Shown here piece by piece: positions 20,585 to 32,227 of a stretch of DNA of 64,000 bases. The notes below the pieces were generated by a model. It saw only the letters and a program-made list of their open reading frames with translations, made no database searches and was not told the DNA's origin. Made by a program: the position numbers and the translations under genes. Within the stretch, counting starts at the first letter, position 1, and each line of letters opens with the position of its first letter. Source of the DNA: Platanthera guangdongensis. Lineage: Eukaryota > Streptophyta > Magnoliopsida > Asparagales > Orchidaceae. The stretch spans positions 83,016,564 to 83,080,563 of the forward strand of contig CM077166.1 of assembly GCA_039583875.1 (NCBI GenBank), read 5' to 3'.

Positions 20585-23500
20585 CTAACCTTTGAGCTTT
20601 GAGCCTTCTTGAAAGTCCAGCCTCTTGTAGTCTTCCTTGTTGAGCATCCCAAGTTCTGTTTTGAAGAACGAGAACTTGGTCTCATCCATCCGCTCCGTGA
20701 AAATATCTGCAATTTGCCTATCTGTAGGGACATATTGAAGGTCTATGTCCCCATGCTCCACATGCTCCCGGATGAAATGATACCTTAGATCTATATGCTT
20801 TGTCCGGCTTTGCGATACTGGGTTGTTGGCTATTGCTATTGCGCTGGAGGAGTCGCAAAATAGTGGAATCTTTGCAAACTTCATGTTGTGGTCTTCGAAC
20901 TGATTCTTTATCCAAAGTAACTGTGCACAGCAACTGCCTGCAGAGATGTACTCTGACTCGGCCGTTGAGATTGCCACACAGTTTTGCTTCTTGCTACTCC
21001 TGGAGATAAGCCTTCTTCCAAAGAATTGACAAGTCCTTGAAGTGCTTTTCCTGCCATCTTTGCTACCTGCAAAATCTGCATTTGAAAAACCTATCAGTTC
21101 TCTATCATTACTTCTTGGGTACCATAAGCCAAGATTTGGTGTACCTTTAAGGTATCTTAAAATTCGCTTCGCAGCAGCATAATGAGATTCCTTAGAGTTC
21201 ACCTGAAATCTAGCACAAACACATGTTGAGAATATTATGTCAGGTCTACTTACAGTAAGGTAGAGCAATGATCCAATAATGCTTCTGTACTTTGTTTCAT
21301 CAAAAGGTTTCCCTTTTTCATCCTTGCCCAGATACATTGTTGAACCCATTTGAGTCCTTATCGAGGTTGTGTTCTCCATTCCAAATTTCTTAATCAGCTC
21401 TTTGGTAAACTTAGTCTGCAAGATGAAAATTCCATCTTCTGACTATTTTACCTGAAGCCCTAAGAAATACTTCATCTCGCCCATACTGCTCATTTCAAAC
21501 TTCCCTTGCATAAGTTTTGAAAACTTTTTGCAGAGGTTGTCATCAGTAGAGCCAAAAATAATGTCGTCGACATAGATTTGCACTAGCAAAATCTTGCCCT
21601 TAATTTCCCTAAGAAATAATGTCTTGTCTATCTTTCCCCTTGTGAACTTGTTCTCAAGTAGAAAGCTCGACAACGTCTCATATCAAGCTCGAGGAGCTTG
21701 TTTCAGACCATATAATGCTTTATACAGTAAATAAACGTAATCAGTAAAGTTAGGATCAATGAAACCTAGAGGTTATTCCACATAGACCTCTTCCTTTATG
21801 TCACCATTAAGGAAGGCAGACTTCACATCCATCTGCTAGACAGTGAAGCCTTTAAGTGCAGCATATGCTAGGAATAACCTTATAGCCTCCAGTCTTGCAA
21901 CTGGAGCGTACGTCTGGTCGAATTCGATTCCTTCTTCTTGATAATAGCCTTTGGCGACAAGTCTGGCCTTGTTCTTTACCATAGTTCCATCCTCGTCCAT
22001 CTTGTTCCTGTAGACCCATTTTGTCCCAATGATGTTCTTACCTTTGGGTCTTGGAACAAGCTTCCATACTTTTCAGCGCTTGAACTGGTTCAGTTCTTCT
22101 TCCATTGCCATTATCCACGATGCATCTGAGTTTGCTTCCTCAAACTTCTTTGGTTCAACCTGCGAGAGAAAACTTAAATATAGATTCTCATTAGTTGTGC
22201 CTCTACGAGTTCTGACACCATCTCGGGGATCTCCTATGATCTGGTCCATGGGATGATCCTTCAAATGTCTGAGCTCTAGAGTCCTTGCATCTGGATTATC
22301 TTCTATCACCGGAGTGACTTCTTCATCTTGGATGACTTCTTCATCTTGATCATCAGCCTCTCCAATAGGGGTTGGAGTGGTGATCTTGATGAACTTTTCG
22401 CCTTTGTCTTCGGACAGTTCATCCAAGCTAATTTCTTTCAGCTTTGCACTTGCATCTTCAATAGGCACACTAGAAGAGTTGTTTTGTAGCAAACTCATCT
22501 CATTAAATACAACATGTATCGATTCTTCTACCACCAGGGTTTTTCAATTAAAAATCTTATATGCCTTACTATGGCTACTATAACCTACAAAAATACCTTC
22601 AAAACTCTTTTCGCTAAACTTAGTAGTGTGATACTTGCCATTGTTTAGCACGAAGCATTTACAGTGAAAAATTCTAAAATATGAGACTGTTGGTTTCCTG
22701 CATTTCAGAAGTTTGTAAGGTGTCTTATCGTGGTTTTTGTTTATGAGGGCTCGATTTTGCACGTGGCATGCAGTGTTGACGTCTTCAGCCCAGAAATATT
22801 TCGGAAGTGAAGCATCACTCAATATGGTCCTGCATTCCTCTATGAGTGTTCTATTCCTTCTCCCGGCCACTCCATTTTGTTGAGGAGTGCGAGGAGAGGA
22901 AAACTCATGAAAGATACCTAATCTTTCACCAAATTCTATCATGGCCCCAGACTTGAACTCTGTTCCATTGTCACTTCTGATTTTTAATATGGAGCAGTTG
23001 TACTCATTCTGGACTTGCCTCACAAAATTAGTAAAGATGTCGAAGGTCTCTGACTTGTGTTTCAGAAAAAACACCCACGCAAAGCGCGAGTAATCATCAA
23101 CAATTACCAACATATAATCCTTACCTCCCAAACTTCTAATTTGTAGTGGACCAAACAAGTCCATGTGCAGTAGATGAAGACATCTATTAGAATCTTTGCC
23201 AATAACGCTTTTAAAGGTAGCCCTTGTTTGCTTGCCTTTTACACATGCATGACAAGGTCTATCTTTAACGTACTTGACATTTGGGGCATCACGAACTAAG
23301 TTCATTGAAAATAATTTGTTTATACTTTTGGAATTAATATGTGCTAATCTCTCATGTCATTGGTCACCAAGAGACGCACTATCTTTTGCTAAAAGTCACA
23401 CTGGTGTCGAATAATCTATACAAATGAAATTCAAACAGAAAATGTTTCTGCTTCAAGTGTCGGATAGAATAGTTTCCATATTGTCAACAGATTTAATCAA

Positions 23501-23842
23501 TCACTTGTCAGCGTGAAACTCAACTATGTATCCTTTATCGCAGAGTTGGCTTATGCTTATAAGGTTATGTTCCAAACCTTCAACGTAAGCCACATCTGTG
23601 AAGGATACATTTTCGTTAGTAATCATACCATAGCCTCTAGTAACTCCACGGTCTGAACCTCCAAAGATGACCTTCGGTCCATTCACAACTGGAGTAAAGT
23701 TCTGAATAAGGCTTCTTGTCCCGGTCATATGCCGAGAGCATCCACTGTCCAAATACCAGATTGGCGTTTTGTTGGCCTTTGGACATTCCTGCAATCACAA
23801 TCAATTAGCCTTAGGAACCCAAATGCGTTTGGGTCCTTGGTC
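20585..23842 (-). pseudogene. Element C pol: protease, integrase, RT, RNase H
   Basis: One frame on - throughout. Protease: WYLDSGCSRHMTG near 23750. Integrase: zinc-finger Cys pair (CHACVKGKQ), Asp in HMDLFGP, Asp in RSDNGTEF, and Glu in the RNRTLIEE stretch near 22840 (AGRRN replaces the usual AERKN). [10 protein letters not shown] near 21560. RNase H: GFSNADFAG and STAESEYISAG. Stops include 23501, 22544, 22073, a TAA at 21773-21775 (Gln in relatives), a TGA at 21683-21685 (Trp in relatives), 21443 and others. No frameshift is needed to read it. Two further stops lie between gag and the protease near 23795. Confidence 0.93.
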
Positions 23843-26104
23843 TCAGGTTAGAACACTCCCCCTACGAATATTAGCATTAGGAGTGGTCTTCCTCATATTG
23901 CCAACATGTGGGGTTGCAATATTTCTAGGATTAAACCAACAATCAATGGCAAAGTGACCAATTCTGCCACAACACCAACAGTCAAATTTGTTGTATCTTT
24001 GCCTTAAGTTCTCCTGCTTGACCTTTTGGAATTGTGGTCTAGCAGGGTCAACATTCTTGGAGGAAGATGCCTCATGATGATGGTAATCACATGGCTTCTT
24101 CTCCTTCACAGGCTTTTCTACAACAGGCTTTGTCTTTGGTGCCTTCTTGAAGTTATGCCAATGATTGAAAGGGCCATAGCTCTGAAGAATAACTTCTTCA
24201 TAAGGTGCCTTAAAGACACTTTCGCCAAAGTTTCTGGGTCGAGTCCATCCTTGATAACGGGACTTTGGCTCTACATAGGTAGGCCTAGCAAAGTGCCCGT
24301 AGGATGAGTCAAAATCAAACTCATTTGAAGGAAATATAACCTTCTTGAACGTGGTCTGATCTTGAGGGGCTTTCCATTTCTCTTTGGCTAAGGACTTTTT
24401 GGTGGCCTTATTCTTCCGTTGAGCCTTATTTCTCCTAGAGGATTTACTAGGAGTTTCTTCATGGCCTAATCCAGCACCCGTGGCCTTGGCTGAGAATTCA
24501 AAAACGAATGGAAGAACTGTCTTGGGCTTCGAGAAACATTCAACTAGTTTCTTTTTAGCTGCAAGTTGGGCTTCCAATTCCTTGATGATTTTCTCTTTGA
24601 GTTCAAGGTGCTCAGGAGCCTTGTTATATTCTTCAATAGCATTATTGAAGTTTTCTTCGAGGGAGTCAGTCTTTGCGACTTTCTCTCTCAAGATTCTCTC
24701 TTCAGCTTTGAGAGATTTTATCTCCTTAGCCTGAGTTTTCACGACTCGGGGACATTTGTCGTAAGCCATGGTTAACTCCTTATATTGGGTCATGAGTTCT
24801 GACTCATCGTCAGAAGAGCTATCCTCACAATCATGTTCAAAAACTTCAGAATCAGAGAGAGGAGTGTGAGGGTTTACTTTCCCAGTGAACTGGGGCTCTT
24901 GTTCATCATCAGTCTGAGCCATGAGTCCAAAATAGGCTTCTTCTTCTTCACTCGACTCAGATGAGTCAGAGTCACTAAGAGTCTTGCCCTGTTTGTCCAT
25001 CAAGCTCTTCTCTATCCCCTTCTTGCTGTACGAGGACTTCTTTTCCTCTCTTCTACCACCCATCTTATTCTTATAAGGGCAGTCAGCGATGACGTGTCCT
25101 GGCTTATTACAATAGTAGCAGATAATGTCAGTCAAAATATGTTTGTTCTATTTAATATTATACCTATCATGGATGCTTGAGCCTTTTCTTTGTCGATCAC
25201 CATCACATCGTGATCTTCTATAAGAGGCATCCTTGCCTTTCCATTGTTTCTTATTATTCAAGAATTTCTTGAACTGCCGAGAGAATAGTGAGAACTCTCC
25301 TTCTGATAGTTCAGAACCTGAGGTGCTTGGCTCTGAGGTTTCTTCTTCACTAACTTCTGGTGCTGGAGTAGGAGGAACAACCTTGGACTTCTTAGAGGTG
25401 TCTACCTTTAAAGCGATAGACTTATCTTTGAATGCAGACCTGTTTTTCTCTTCTTCAGCCTTCCTGGTGTTGAGTTGGAGCTCATAGGACATCCGCTTCC
25501 CGAAGAGATTCTGAGGATCTGTCTCGGCCAGTTTTCCAAACTCACTGATAGCACAGACCTTGTTATCCCATTCCTTAGACAGGGATCTCAAGAACTTATC
25601 ATTCAGCTCTTCATTAGTGAAGACTCTGCCGTATACCCTTAGCCCATTCACTATCTTTAAGAAGTTCTCAAACGTGTCAGCAATGGTTTCTTTGTTTTGT
25701 CGGAAAGCCTCATACTTCTGATTAAGTAGGGATCTTCTATCATCCCTCACTTCCTCGGTACCTTCCATCAAGGTAACTAATGCCTGCCACATCTCCTTTG
25801 CAGACTGGCAGTGAATCAGATTTTGCAGCATTGAAACATCGACTGCACTTGCTATGATATTTTTCGCCTTTTTGTCCAATGAGACAAGTGCAATCTCATC
25901 CTTGTCTAGATCCATAATTTTCTTGGGGACTTTCTTAGTAGGATCTATAGTGGAGACGGTCATGGGAATATAAGGACCTTCTTCAACTATCATGAAGATC
26001 CTTGGATCCACAGCTTCCATGAAGAACTTGATTCTTTCTTTCCATATAGGGAAATTATTTTTGTTGCACAAAAAAAGCTTGGCAAAATCTTTAGCCTTAT
26101 CCAT
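23843..26104 (-). pseudogene. gag: Element C gag
   Basis: ATG at 26104 (MDKAKDFAKLF). The N-terminal half is a plant copia gag (NFPIWKERIKFFM, SAKEMWQAL, RRSLLNQKYEAF). A TAG at 25148-25150 interrupts it in frame; 13 bases on comes a CCHC knuckle (CYYCNKPGHVIADC), then an acidic stretch, a coiled coil (about 24780-24500) and a second knuckle (CWCCGRIGHFAIDC, near 23960). The ~750-residue length fits SIRE/Maximus gag. A TGA at 23843 precedes the usual GPKRIWVPK end of gag. Confidence 0.9.
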
Positions 26105-26170
26105 TTGGTAGATCTCAAAAGACAACTATTTAAGGATCTGATCAAGGAGTTAACCTTTTAACGATCAATC

Positions 26171-26184
26171 TCCCTCTGATACCA
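26171..26184 (-). other. Element C primer binding site
   Basis: TGGTATCAGAGGGA on -, two bases from the LTR; initiator tRNA-Met type. Confidence 0.9.
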
Positions 26185-26929
26185 ATTGAAAGATAATAGT
26201 TGCCAACCTAAATCACCTAGAGGGGTTGAATAGGTGAGTTGTGCGTCTTCTTGCGGAATAAAAAAATCTCAACCAAAGCACAGAACTATCTACCAAACAA
26301 GCAAACACAGACGAGGCAAGATTTATAGTGGTTCCCCAACCTTGGGTACATCCACTTTCTCTCACCGATCTAGCAATATAATAGAATCGGCTACTCCACT
26401 ATCTCGGATTGGGAAACAATCCTACCCTCGGAACAAGGTTCCTACAAACTCGATCCACAAACGGATCTACACTCGGAATACAAAACTTTCTACAATCTCG
26501 GAGTTGAACACTCCTACACTCGGAGAAATCTTCTCCTACAATAATAAAATACAGCAGTACAGAAATACAAACAGTGAATATCTGGTTCAGATCTGCAACA
26601 GAAAATCAGAAAATCCTTCTTCTAGGCGTGCAGTTTTATCAGAATATTGAAGAAGAATTTCGGCAAGATCAGATCTGGAACTTCTCGACTTTACACGATC
26701 AAAAGAGTAGATGAATCGTTAAGAGGATATCTCAATCTGTAGAGTCTTCTTAATTTGAAACCTCTGAAAAGAAGAAACCCTAGCTGGTCGGAATTTAGCG
26801 ATGGCAGCGGCGGCAAGTATCTGGTTCTTGCAGAGAGAGAGAGGAGACAGAATTCTTTTGGAAAGAGACGGCTGCAAAACTTAGAATAATTTTCTTCTTG
26901 AAAACTTAGGGTTTGTCGGTTTGATAAGA

Positions 26930-26938
26930 CCTTTTATA
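26930..26938 (-). promoter_or_regulatory. Element C 5' LTR TATA box
   Basis: TATAAAAGG on -, about 1.25 kb into the LTR and about 125 bases downstream of the word array. Probable promoter of the genomic RNA. Confidence 0.8.
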
Positions 26939-27062
26939 GGAGACAAGAAGATTAGACTTAAATGATTCATAAAAAGAAAGATACGTTGACCAATCACGTT
27001 AGAGTTTAAGAATAAGACCGTTAGGTCTGGACTTAAGGAATTTCTGAAAATAGTCAAAGTAT

Positions 27063-27870
27063 GTTACTCGAGTCAAGCAGAACTACTTGAGTTTATGCAG
27101 CACTACTCGAGAAGGTAGAAGGAACTACTCGAGTACATGAGAAAAAGTACTCGGGAGATAAAGAAATCATTACTCGAGTAGATGGAGTCAACTACTTAAG
27201 TAAATAAAATGAGAGGGACTCAGTTACTCGAGTAACAAAAATGACTTACTCGAGTACTTAAGTACTTACAGGAGAGGTGAAGTATATTACTCGAGTTCAA
27301 GAAGTACTACTCGAGTATATACAAATGAACTACTCGAGTATATCAGAAACTTACTCGAGACAAACACTTGGAAAAATTCTGGAGCAGGAAAAATTGAACT
27401 ACTCGAGTATGTAATATGGACTACTCGAAACAGAATGATCTACTCGAGTATATAACATGAACTACTCAAGTAAATCACTTAGTGAAATTTTCTGGAATAG
27501 AATTCTGGATTACACGAGTAAAAGCATTTGACTACTCGAGTAGTAGATGAACTACTTGAGTATATGAGTTAGACTACTCGAGTAACTAGAAACTACACGA
27601 GAGTTAGAATACCATTAAATCGAGATAGAAGATAGAACTACTCGAGTATATATAATACTACTCGAGTATTTCACTTAGACAAATTTTGAGTAGAGAGAAT
27701 CTGGAAACTCGAGAGATAAGAGGAAATTACTCGAGTATATAAGATGAATTACTCGAGAACCATAACTGGACTACTCGAGTACATCTTAACTACTCGAGTA
27801 AGTGAATTACTACTCGAGTATAGACTCAGTAACTTACTTGAGTAAATGAGAAGGTACTCGAGTACTTAGG
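27063..27870. repeat. Element C 5' LTR: ACTCGAGTA palindrome array
   Basis: Nearly the same series of words as in the 3' LTR, with point changes that hit a few palindromes (for example ACTTGAGT at about 27090 and 27555, ACTCAAGT at about 27468). Confidence 0.95.
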
Positions 27871-28183
27871 AAAAAAATTTCTGACAGATTTTCTTCTTCT
27901 AAGGGAAATCAGCATCAAGTCTTTTCTCATAGTCCTAGAGCTTAAATATGAAGTGTATCCCAATAGAGAGGCTACATATGAGTCAACACTTTGGAACACA
28001 CAATGAGGGATTACATTGTATGGTACTGTGTTTGGTGACCCATTATAGACTGACATTGGTCTACACTTCCCATTAGAATCCTGCAAACACATAACTCAAA
28101 CCAAGCATCAAATACAACATAATTCATCTTAGTTTAAGGGTGACTTCATCAAATCTGGGTTAGTGAGGATACAATACGCAACA

Positions 28184-28188
28184 CTTTC
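28184..28188. repeat. Target-site duplication of element C (CTTTC)
   Basis: Matches 15425-15429 on the other side of C. The uninterrupted site is seen in the other LTR of D at about 38917-38922 (CCTTTCC). Confidence 0.95.
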
Positions 28189-28693
28189 CAAAGTGTCGAC
28201 TGATGATCTGGGTGTCGACATAAGTGCTTCTAGTGTCGACTCAGTTGCTGTCGACATATACTCTGAGTGTCGACACAAGTCTTCTAGTTCTAAGCTATTG
28301 TAGTAGATAATCGAGTGTTCGTCGGGCAGAGAACTAAGTTCGTCGACCTGAGACTAGAGAACATAGTCTTGACAGAATGCCGTAGTAGTCCAAAGATTCG
28401 TCGACCAAAGAATAAAATTCGTCGAGCTCAGATCAGAGAATTTTCTCTGAGATCGTTTAGCTGAGCTTGACAATCATCGACCTGAGTTCGACGAACATCG
28501 AACTCACTTTACAGAGTCTTGAAATCTTCTAAGTCTTGAGTCTTTGGCAGTCTTGTTGATAGTTGGACCATGTGATGTTGACTCTAAGGATTTGGCCTAG
28601 ACTCTAGGACACAACTGTGACCCTTGCTATACATTGTGGGTCATATGATCCTAACTTAGTGAACCTAGCCCAAATCTCACTAGGGATCCAACA
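28189..28693 (-). repeat. Element D 3' LTR, piece 3 with GTGTCGAC and TCGTCGA words
   Basis: Matches the 5' LTR of D from about 38923 to 39499 but has one copy of a 74-base unit (starting GTGTCGACTGATGATCT) where the 5' LTR has two. Ends GATCCAACA at 28693, next to the purine tract. Confidence 0.92.
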
Positions 28694-28707
28694 ATCTCCC
28701 CCTATTT
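28694..28707 (-). other. Element D polypurine tract
   Basis: AAATAGGGGGAGAT on -, directly before the 3' LTR. Confidence 0.9.
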
Positions 28708-28887
28708 GGGTGAGGTCACTAATTACAGACTCAAATCAAAATTGAAAAATAAACAAAGCAGAAAAAGCATATATCTGGCAGAGATCAATAACACATGCAA
28801 CAGATATATATATACATAAGCTTTATTCAGAATATAGAGCAGTTATAGATAATTGTAGAAAACAAAATAGTTCAAAATTTACTTCTT

Positions 28888-31833
28888 CTATTTCTTTTCC
28901 TTTGGCATTTCTTGCTTGCTCTTCTCTTCAGGCTTTGTAAACACAATCTCTCTTTTGGGATCTAAAGCTTGCACTTTTGTCACGATCATGTTAGCAGCCC
29001 CTATAATCTTCAAAGATGTAGCTCTGGGGACAACTGCTTCTGGGTGCAACTTCATGTAGTCATCAATATTGAAAAACTTGTTTGCTTTATCAAATCTTTT
29101 AAGTTCCTCTTTCCTATACTTTGACATTGTTGAATATTCAGAAGGATCCTTTCCTTCGGCTTTGGCTTTGTTAATCATAGAAAGGCCTACAATTTCCTAG
29201 AACCTGGCCATTCTAGCAGTAGTAGCTGTTTTAGGATCTTTAAAAGAAAGAGGAGGAGAAGATGGTCTTTTAGAGCCTTTAGCTGGTTGATGTTCAGTGG
29301 ATTGTTGCTGTTGTTGTTGATGTTGTTGCTGCTGCCGATGTTGATTTCCTGAAGAGTATTTCCTGTGCTAGTTGCTTCCATATGATCTCTCTTGGTGTCT
29401 TTGATACGTTTGAAGTGGGGCAGATCTTTGAGAAGATGTGCTTGAAGCACGAGCAGATGGAGGAGGTGGAGGAGGTGGATCTTTTCTGAATCTTTGAACT
29501 GGAGGAGGAGAGTACCTTCTGCTTTTCTTCCTCTCCTTCTGCTGATTTTTGGATAACCACATCCAAGATGGCATCCATTTGTATGGAGTTATCTTTTGGA
29601 GAATATAATAGGGAGTGTCATTGTTTGGATTAGGCTTAGGAGAAGGAGGAGGAGGGGCTTTTCTTTTCTTTGATACTAACTTCCTCTTAGGTTCATCATC
29701 TAAATCATCTTCCTCATCCTCATCATCATCATTATCATTAGTTGATCCCTGAGGGTTATCATATAGGTCATTGAGTGCTTTCAGAGCCTCAGCAGAAATG
29801 ATTGTTTTTCAGGAGCTCGAGCAGAAACTTCAACAGGACCAGGAGAAGAAGCCATAGGAGAGACTGGAAAACTGGTTCTGACAGTGCTTTCAGCAGCTGC
29901 CTTACTTTCTTCTTCTATATCAGCCAAAATCAAATCATCCAGATTTTGTATGGGTGAGTCATCCATTATTAATGTTGAACATAAATAACTTCTTCTGGAG
30001 AAGGCACGACTGTTGGCTTTGAAATAACATAACTATCTCTAAGTTACTTAGCAACTTTTGGAGAGATTGGAGAAGTATATGGTACAATAGCCAAGGATGG
30101 CTTAGTGGGTACTGCTGGAATATAATTCAGAAAGGCAGTATCAAAACTTTTCAATAAATCAACTAAGTTTAATGTGGGATTAATTATGAATTCAGAAATA
30201 GAAAGAATGTCTTCAACAACTGTCTCTTCAGGGACTGACTCATCAAGGTCCATGTCAGTCTCAATGAAATGTATCAAAGCAATTAAATCTCTATCATCAA
30301 GAATAAAATCTGTATCTGCTATTAGTGCTTCTGCCTCTGCTGTTACTGGAGCTGCTGGAGCTGAGATTTCTGCTTCTGTTGGAGGTGCTGCAGCTTCTTC
30401 ATTAAGCATCTCACCCTGCCTGGTTTCAGTGTATACTGGAGCCAGGCCCCTGAATGAAGAGGGGGCAGCAGTGAACGCAGAACGTTGAGCAGATAGAGTA
30501 GATATAGAGGTAGCAAGAGGTATAATGGCCTCTGCTATGATGAATTTTATGAGGGGTGTGATGATAGCAATGATGGAAGATATGGTGGAGGGGTCCAATG
30601 TTGAAGCAGTGGATGGTTTAGTAGAATGTTGTGTGGAGACATTTTGAGGGATGGTAGATGTTGGAGATGGTGGAGGAGCGACATCTGTCATGGGGACATC
30701 CTGAGTGGATGGATGTGGAGGAGGAGGAGAATTGAGGGGGGAAGTCAGAAGATCAAAAGTTAGAATGGAGGATAGGTGAGGTGGAAGAGGAGATGAAGGT
30801 GTTGTTGGAATATATGTGTCATGGGGGGAATCAGGTGGTGTTGGTGGTTGGTTTTCCTGAAGGGTGAAAGATGGGATCTCTGTAAGATCAATTTGTGGAG
30901 ATGTAGGTGGAGTAGGAACATGAGTAGAGTGTTGTTGTTATTGTAGTAGAGGTTGTTTTTATGGTTGTGGAGTTAGAGAGATGGTTTGGACTGTTTGTGG
31001 AAGTGTAGGTGGACTAGATAGAAGAGATGAAGATGTGAGGATGATCTCTTCAGTAGGGTGGGGAGTGGCTCATACAGCCCTGGTGCTTTCAGAAGCTGGG
31101 GTGGAAGAGGTTGAAGCCTTGGATGGCTTAGTTATGGTCCTCTCCCACCTGCCAAACAAGGTGTATGTGAGCCTCTTGCTGGCATTAATGAATATGGTCT
31201 GTGAGAACAGGGATTCAACAGCCTTCTCCTTCAGGAAGATCCCTAGGATCCTTCCAAAGCATACTTCCTTCTTCTTGTTCTTTTTATTTATCAGATCAAA
31301 TATAATTTGAGCCCAATCAACTTCCTTCTTATTAATCACTGCGCACATAACCAAAAACTGGTGTCTGGTAATTTAGTCATGGGCAGTATGCTTGCCCAGC
31401 AAAACGTTTCCACAAAATCTGCCAGAAATTTGTATTCGGCAGATAAGTGTTTCTTTAACAACTTATTTGGGTTATCTCCAACATAACCCACCAGTCTCAG
31501 CATCATATCATATTCTTCAGAGTATATGTCTAATTGTTCTTCTCCATTAACCAATCCAAAAATTTCAGTAAGTACAGCGGGAGATAAAGATACAGAGTTA
31601 CCCGCAATTGTTCCGATCATAGTGTTTTCTTCTGATGTAGATGTATATACCCACTCTCTGATTTCAGTTGCAGATAGTTTTATCCTTGTTGACATCAAAT
31701 TTTTCAGTTTCTGTTCCTCTAGAAGTTCTAATATATGCAGAAATATTGGATCTGAATGTTGCAAGGATTCGAAGTCAACGTCAAAGCCCGTATCAAACTT
31801 CATTCTGGTTAGCGCACCTGCTGGAATAGCCAT
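28888..31833 (-). pseudogene. Element D ORF3 (third ORF), broken
   Basis: ATG at 31833 (MAIPAGALTRMKFDTGF). N-terminal domain: ILELLEEQKLKNLMSTRIK, EIREWVYT, GTIAGNSVSLSPAVLTEIFGL, KFLADFVE. The middle (about 31000-29300) is low-complexity Pro/Ser/Thr/Ala with several frame changes. The last 96 residues (29178-28888: KAKAEGKDPSEY ... RKEELKRFDKANKFF ... YMKLHPEAVVP ... ALDPKREIVFTKPEEK) align with the end of ORF3 in E, so both ends are conserved and the middle is not. No known enzyme motif. The role is unknown. Confidence 0.72.
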
Positions 31834-31923
31834 TGGAATCACCTGCAAGAGAGACAAACGACGATCAAGTGCAAGAGAATAGAAAGCGCGGGACGGAGGC
31901 CGAAGAAAAACTAAGATATAAGG
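31834..31923 (-). promoter_or_regulatory. Element D: leader of ORF3 with TATA-like box and splice-acceptor-like tract
   Basis: On -: CCTTATATCTTAG at 31911-31923, a CT-rich leader, and TCTCTCTTGCAG ending at 31843, followed by GTGATTCCA and the ATG. Same plan as in A, and in E with different sequence. Confidence 0.5.
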
Positions 31924-31924
31924 T

Positions 31925-32218
31925 TTTCCAGAATATGAATCGACAAACTCCGTTCCACGAAATTTAAGAAATTCTTCGACCTGAGATCGACGAAGTAATT
32001 AATAGTCACATAATTCGTCAAGCTCTGTCTGAAGATTTGAAGACATTTCGTCGAGCTCCATTCGACGAAAGTTTTCTGAAGTGAATTCGTCAATCTCCGT
32101 TCGACGAAAACAACGTCACTCACAGAGAGTTCGTTGTCCTGCGTTCGACGAATATCTCACAAACTTTCCATAGTTCGTCGAGCTCCATTCGACGAACTTT
32201 GGCAAATTCGTCGAGTGC
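31925..32218. repeat. Element D: TTCGTCGA/TCGACGAA array between pol and ORF3
   Basis: Pairs such as ATTCGTCGAGCTC / GTTCGACGAA repeated about every 30-40 bases. Same word family as the D LTR and the A spacer. Confidence 0.9.
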
Positions 32219-32227
32219 AGACTTAAA

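Larger units (their letters stand above)
15430..28183 (-). mobile_element. Element C: SIRE-like copia retrotransposon with ORF3, 12.75 kb
   Basis: LTRs at 26187-28183 (5') and 15430-17433 (3'). CTTTC lies on both sides (15425-15429 and 28184-28188), a perfect 5-bp duplication inside the 3' LTR of D. Order on -: PBS, gag with two zinc knuckles, protease, integrase, RT, RNase H, ACTCGAGT array, TATA box, ORF3, purine tract. gag, pol and the start of ORF3 all share one frame and are broken mostly by stops. Confidence 0.95.
26187..28183 (-). repeat. Element C 5' LTR
   Basis: On -: TGTTGCGTATTGTATCC to ATTATCTTTCA. U3 holds the array at 27063-27870, upstream of TATAAAAGG at 26930-26938. The U5-end motif has 4 G against 6 in the other LTR. 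Confidence 0.95.
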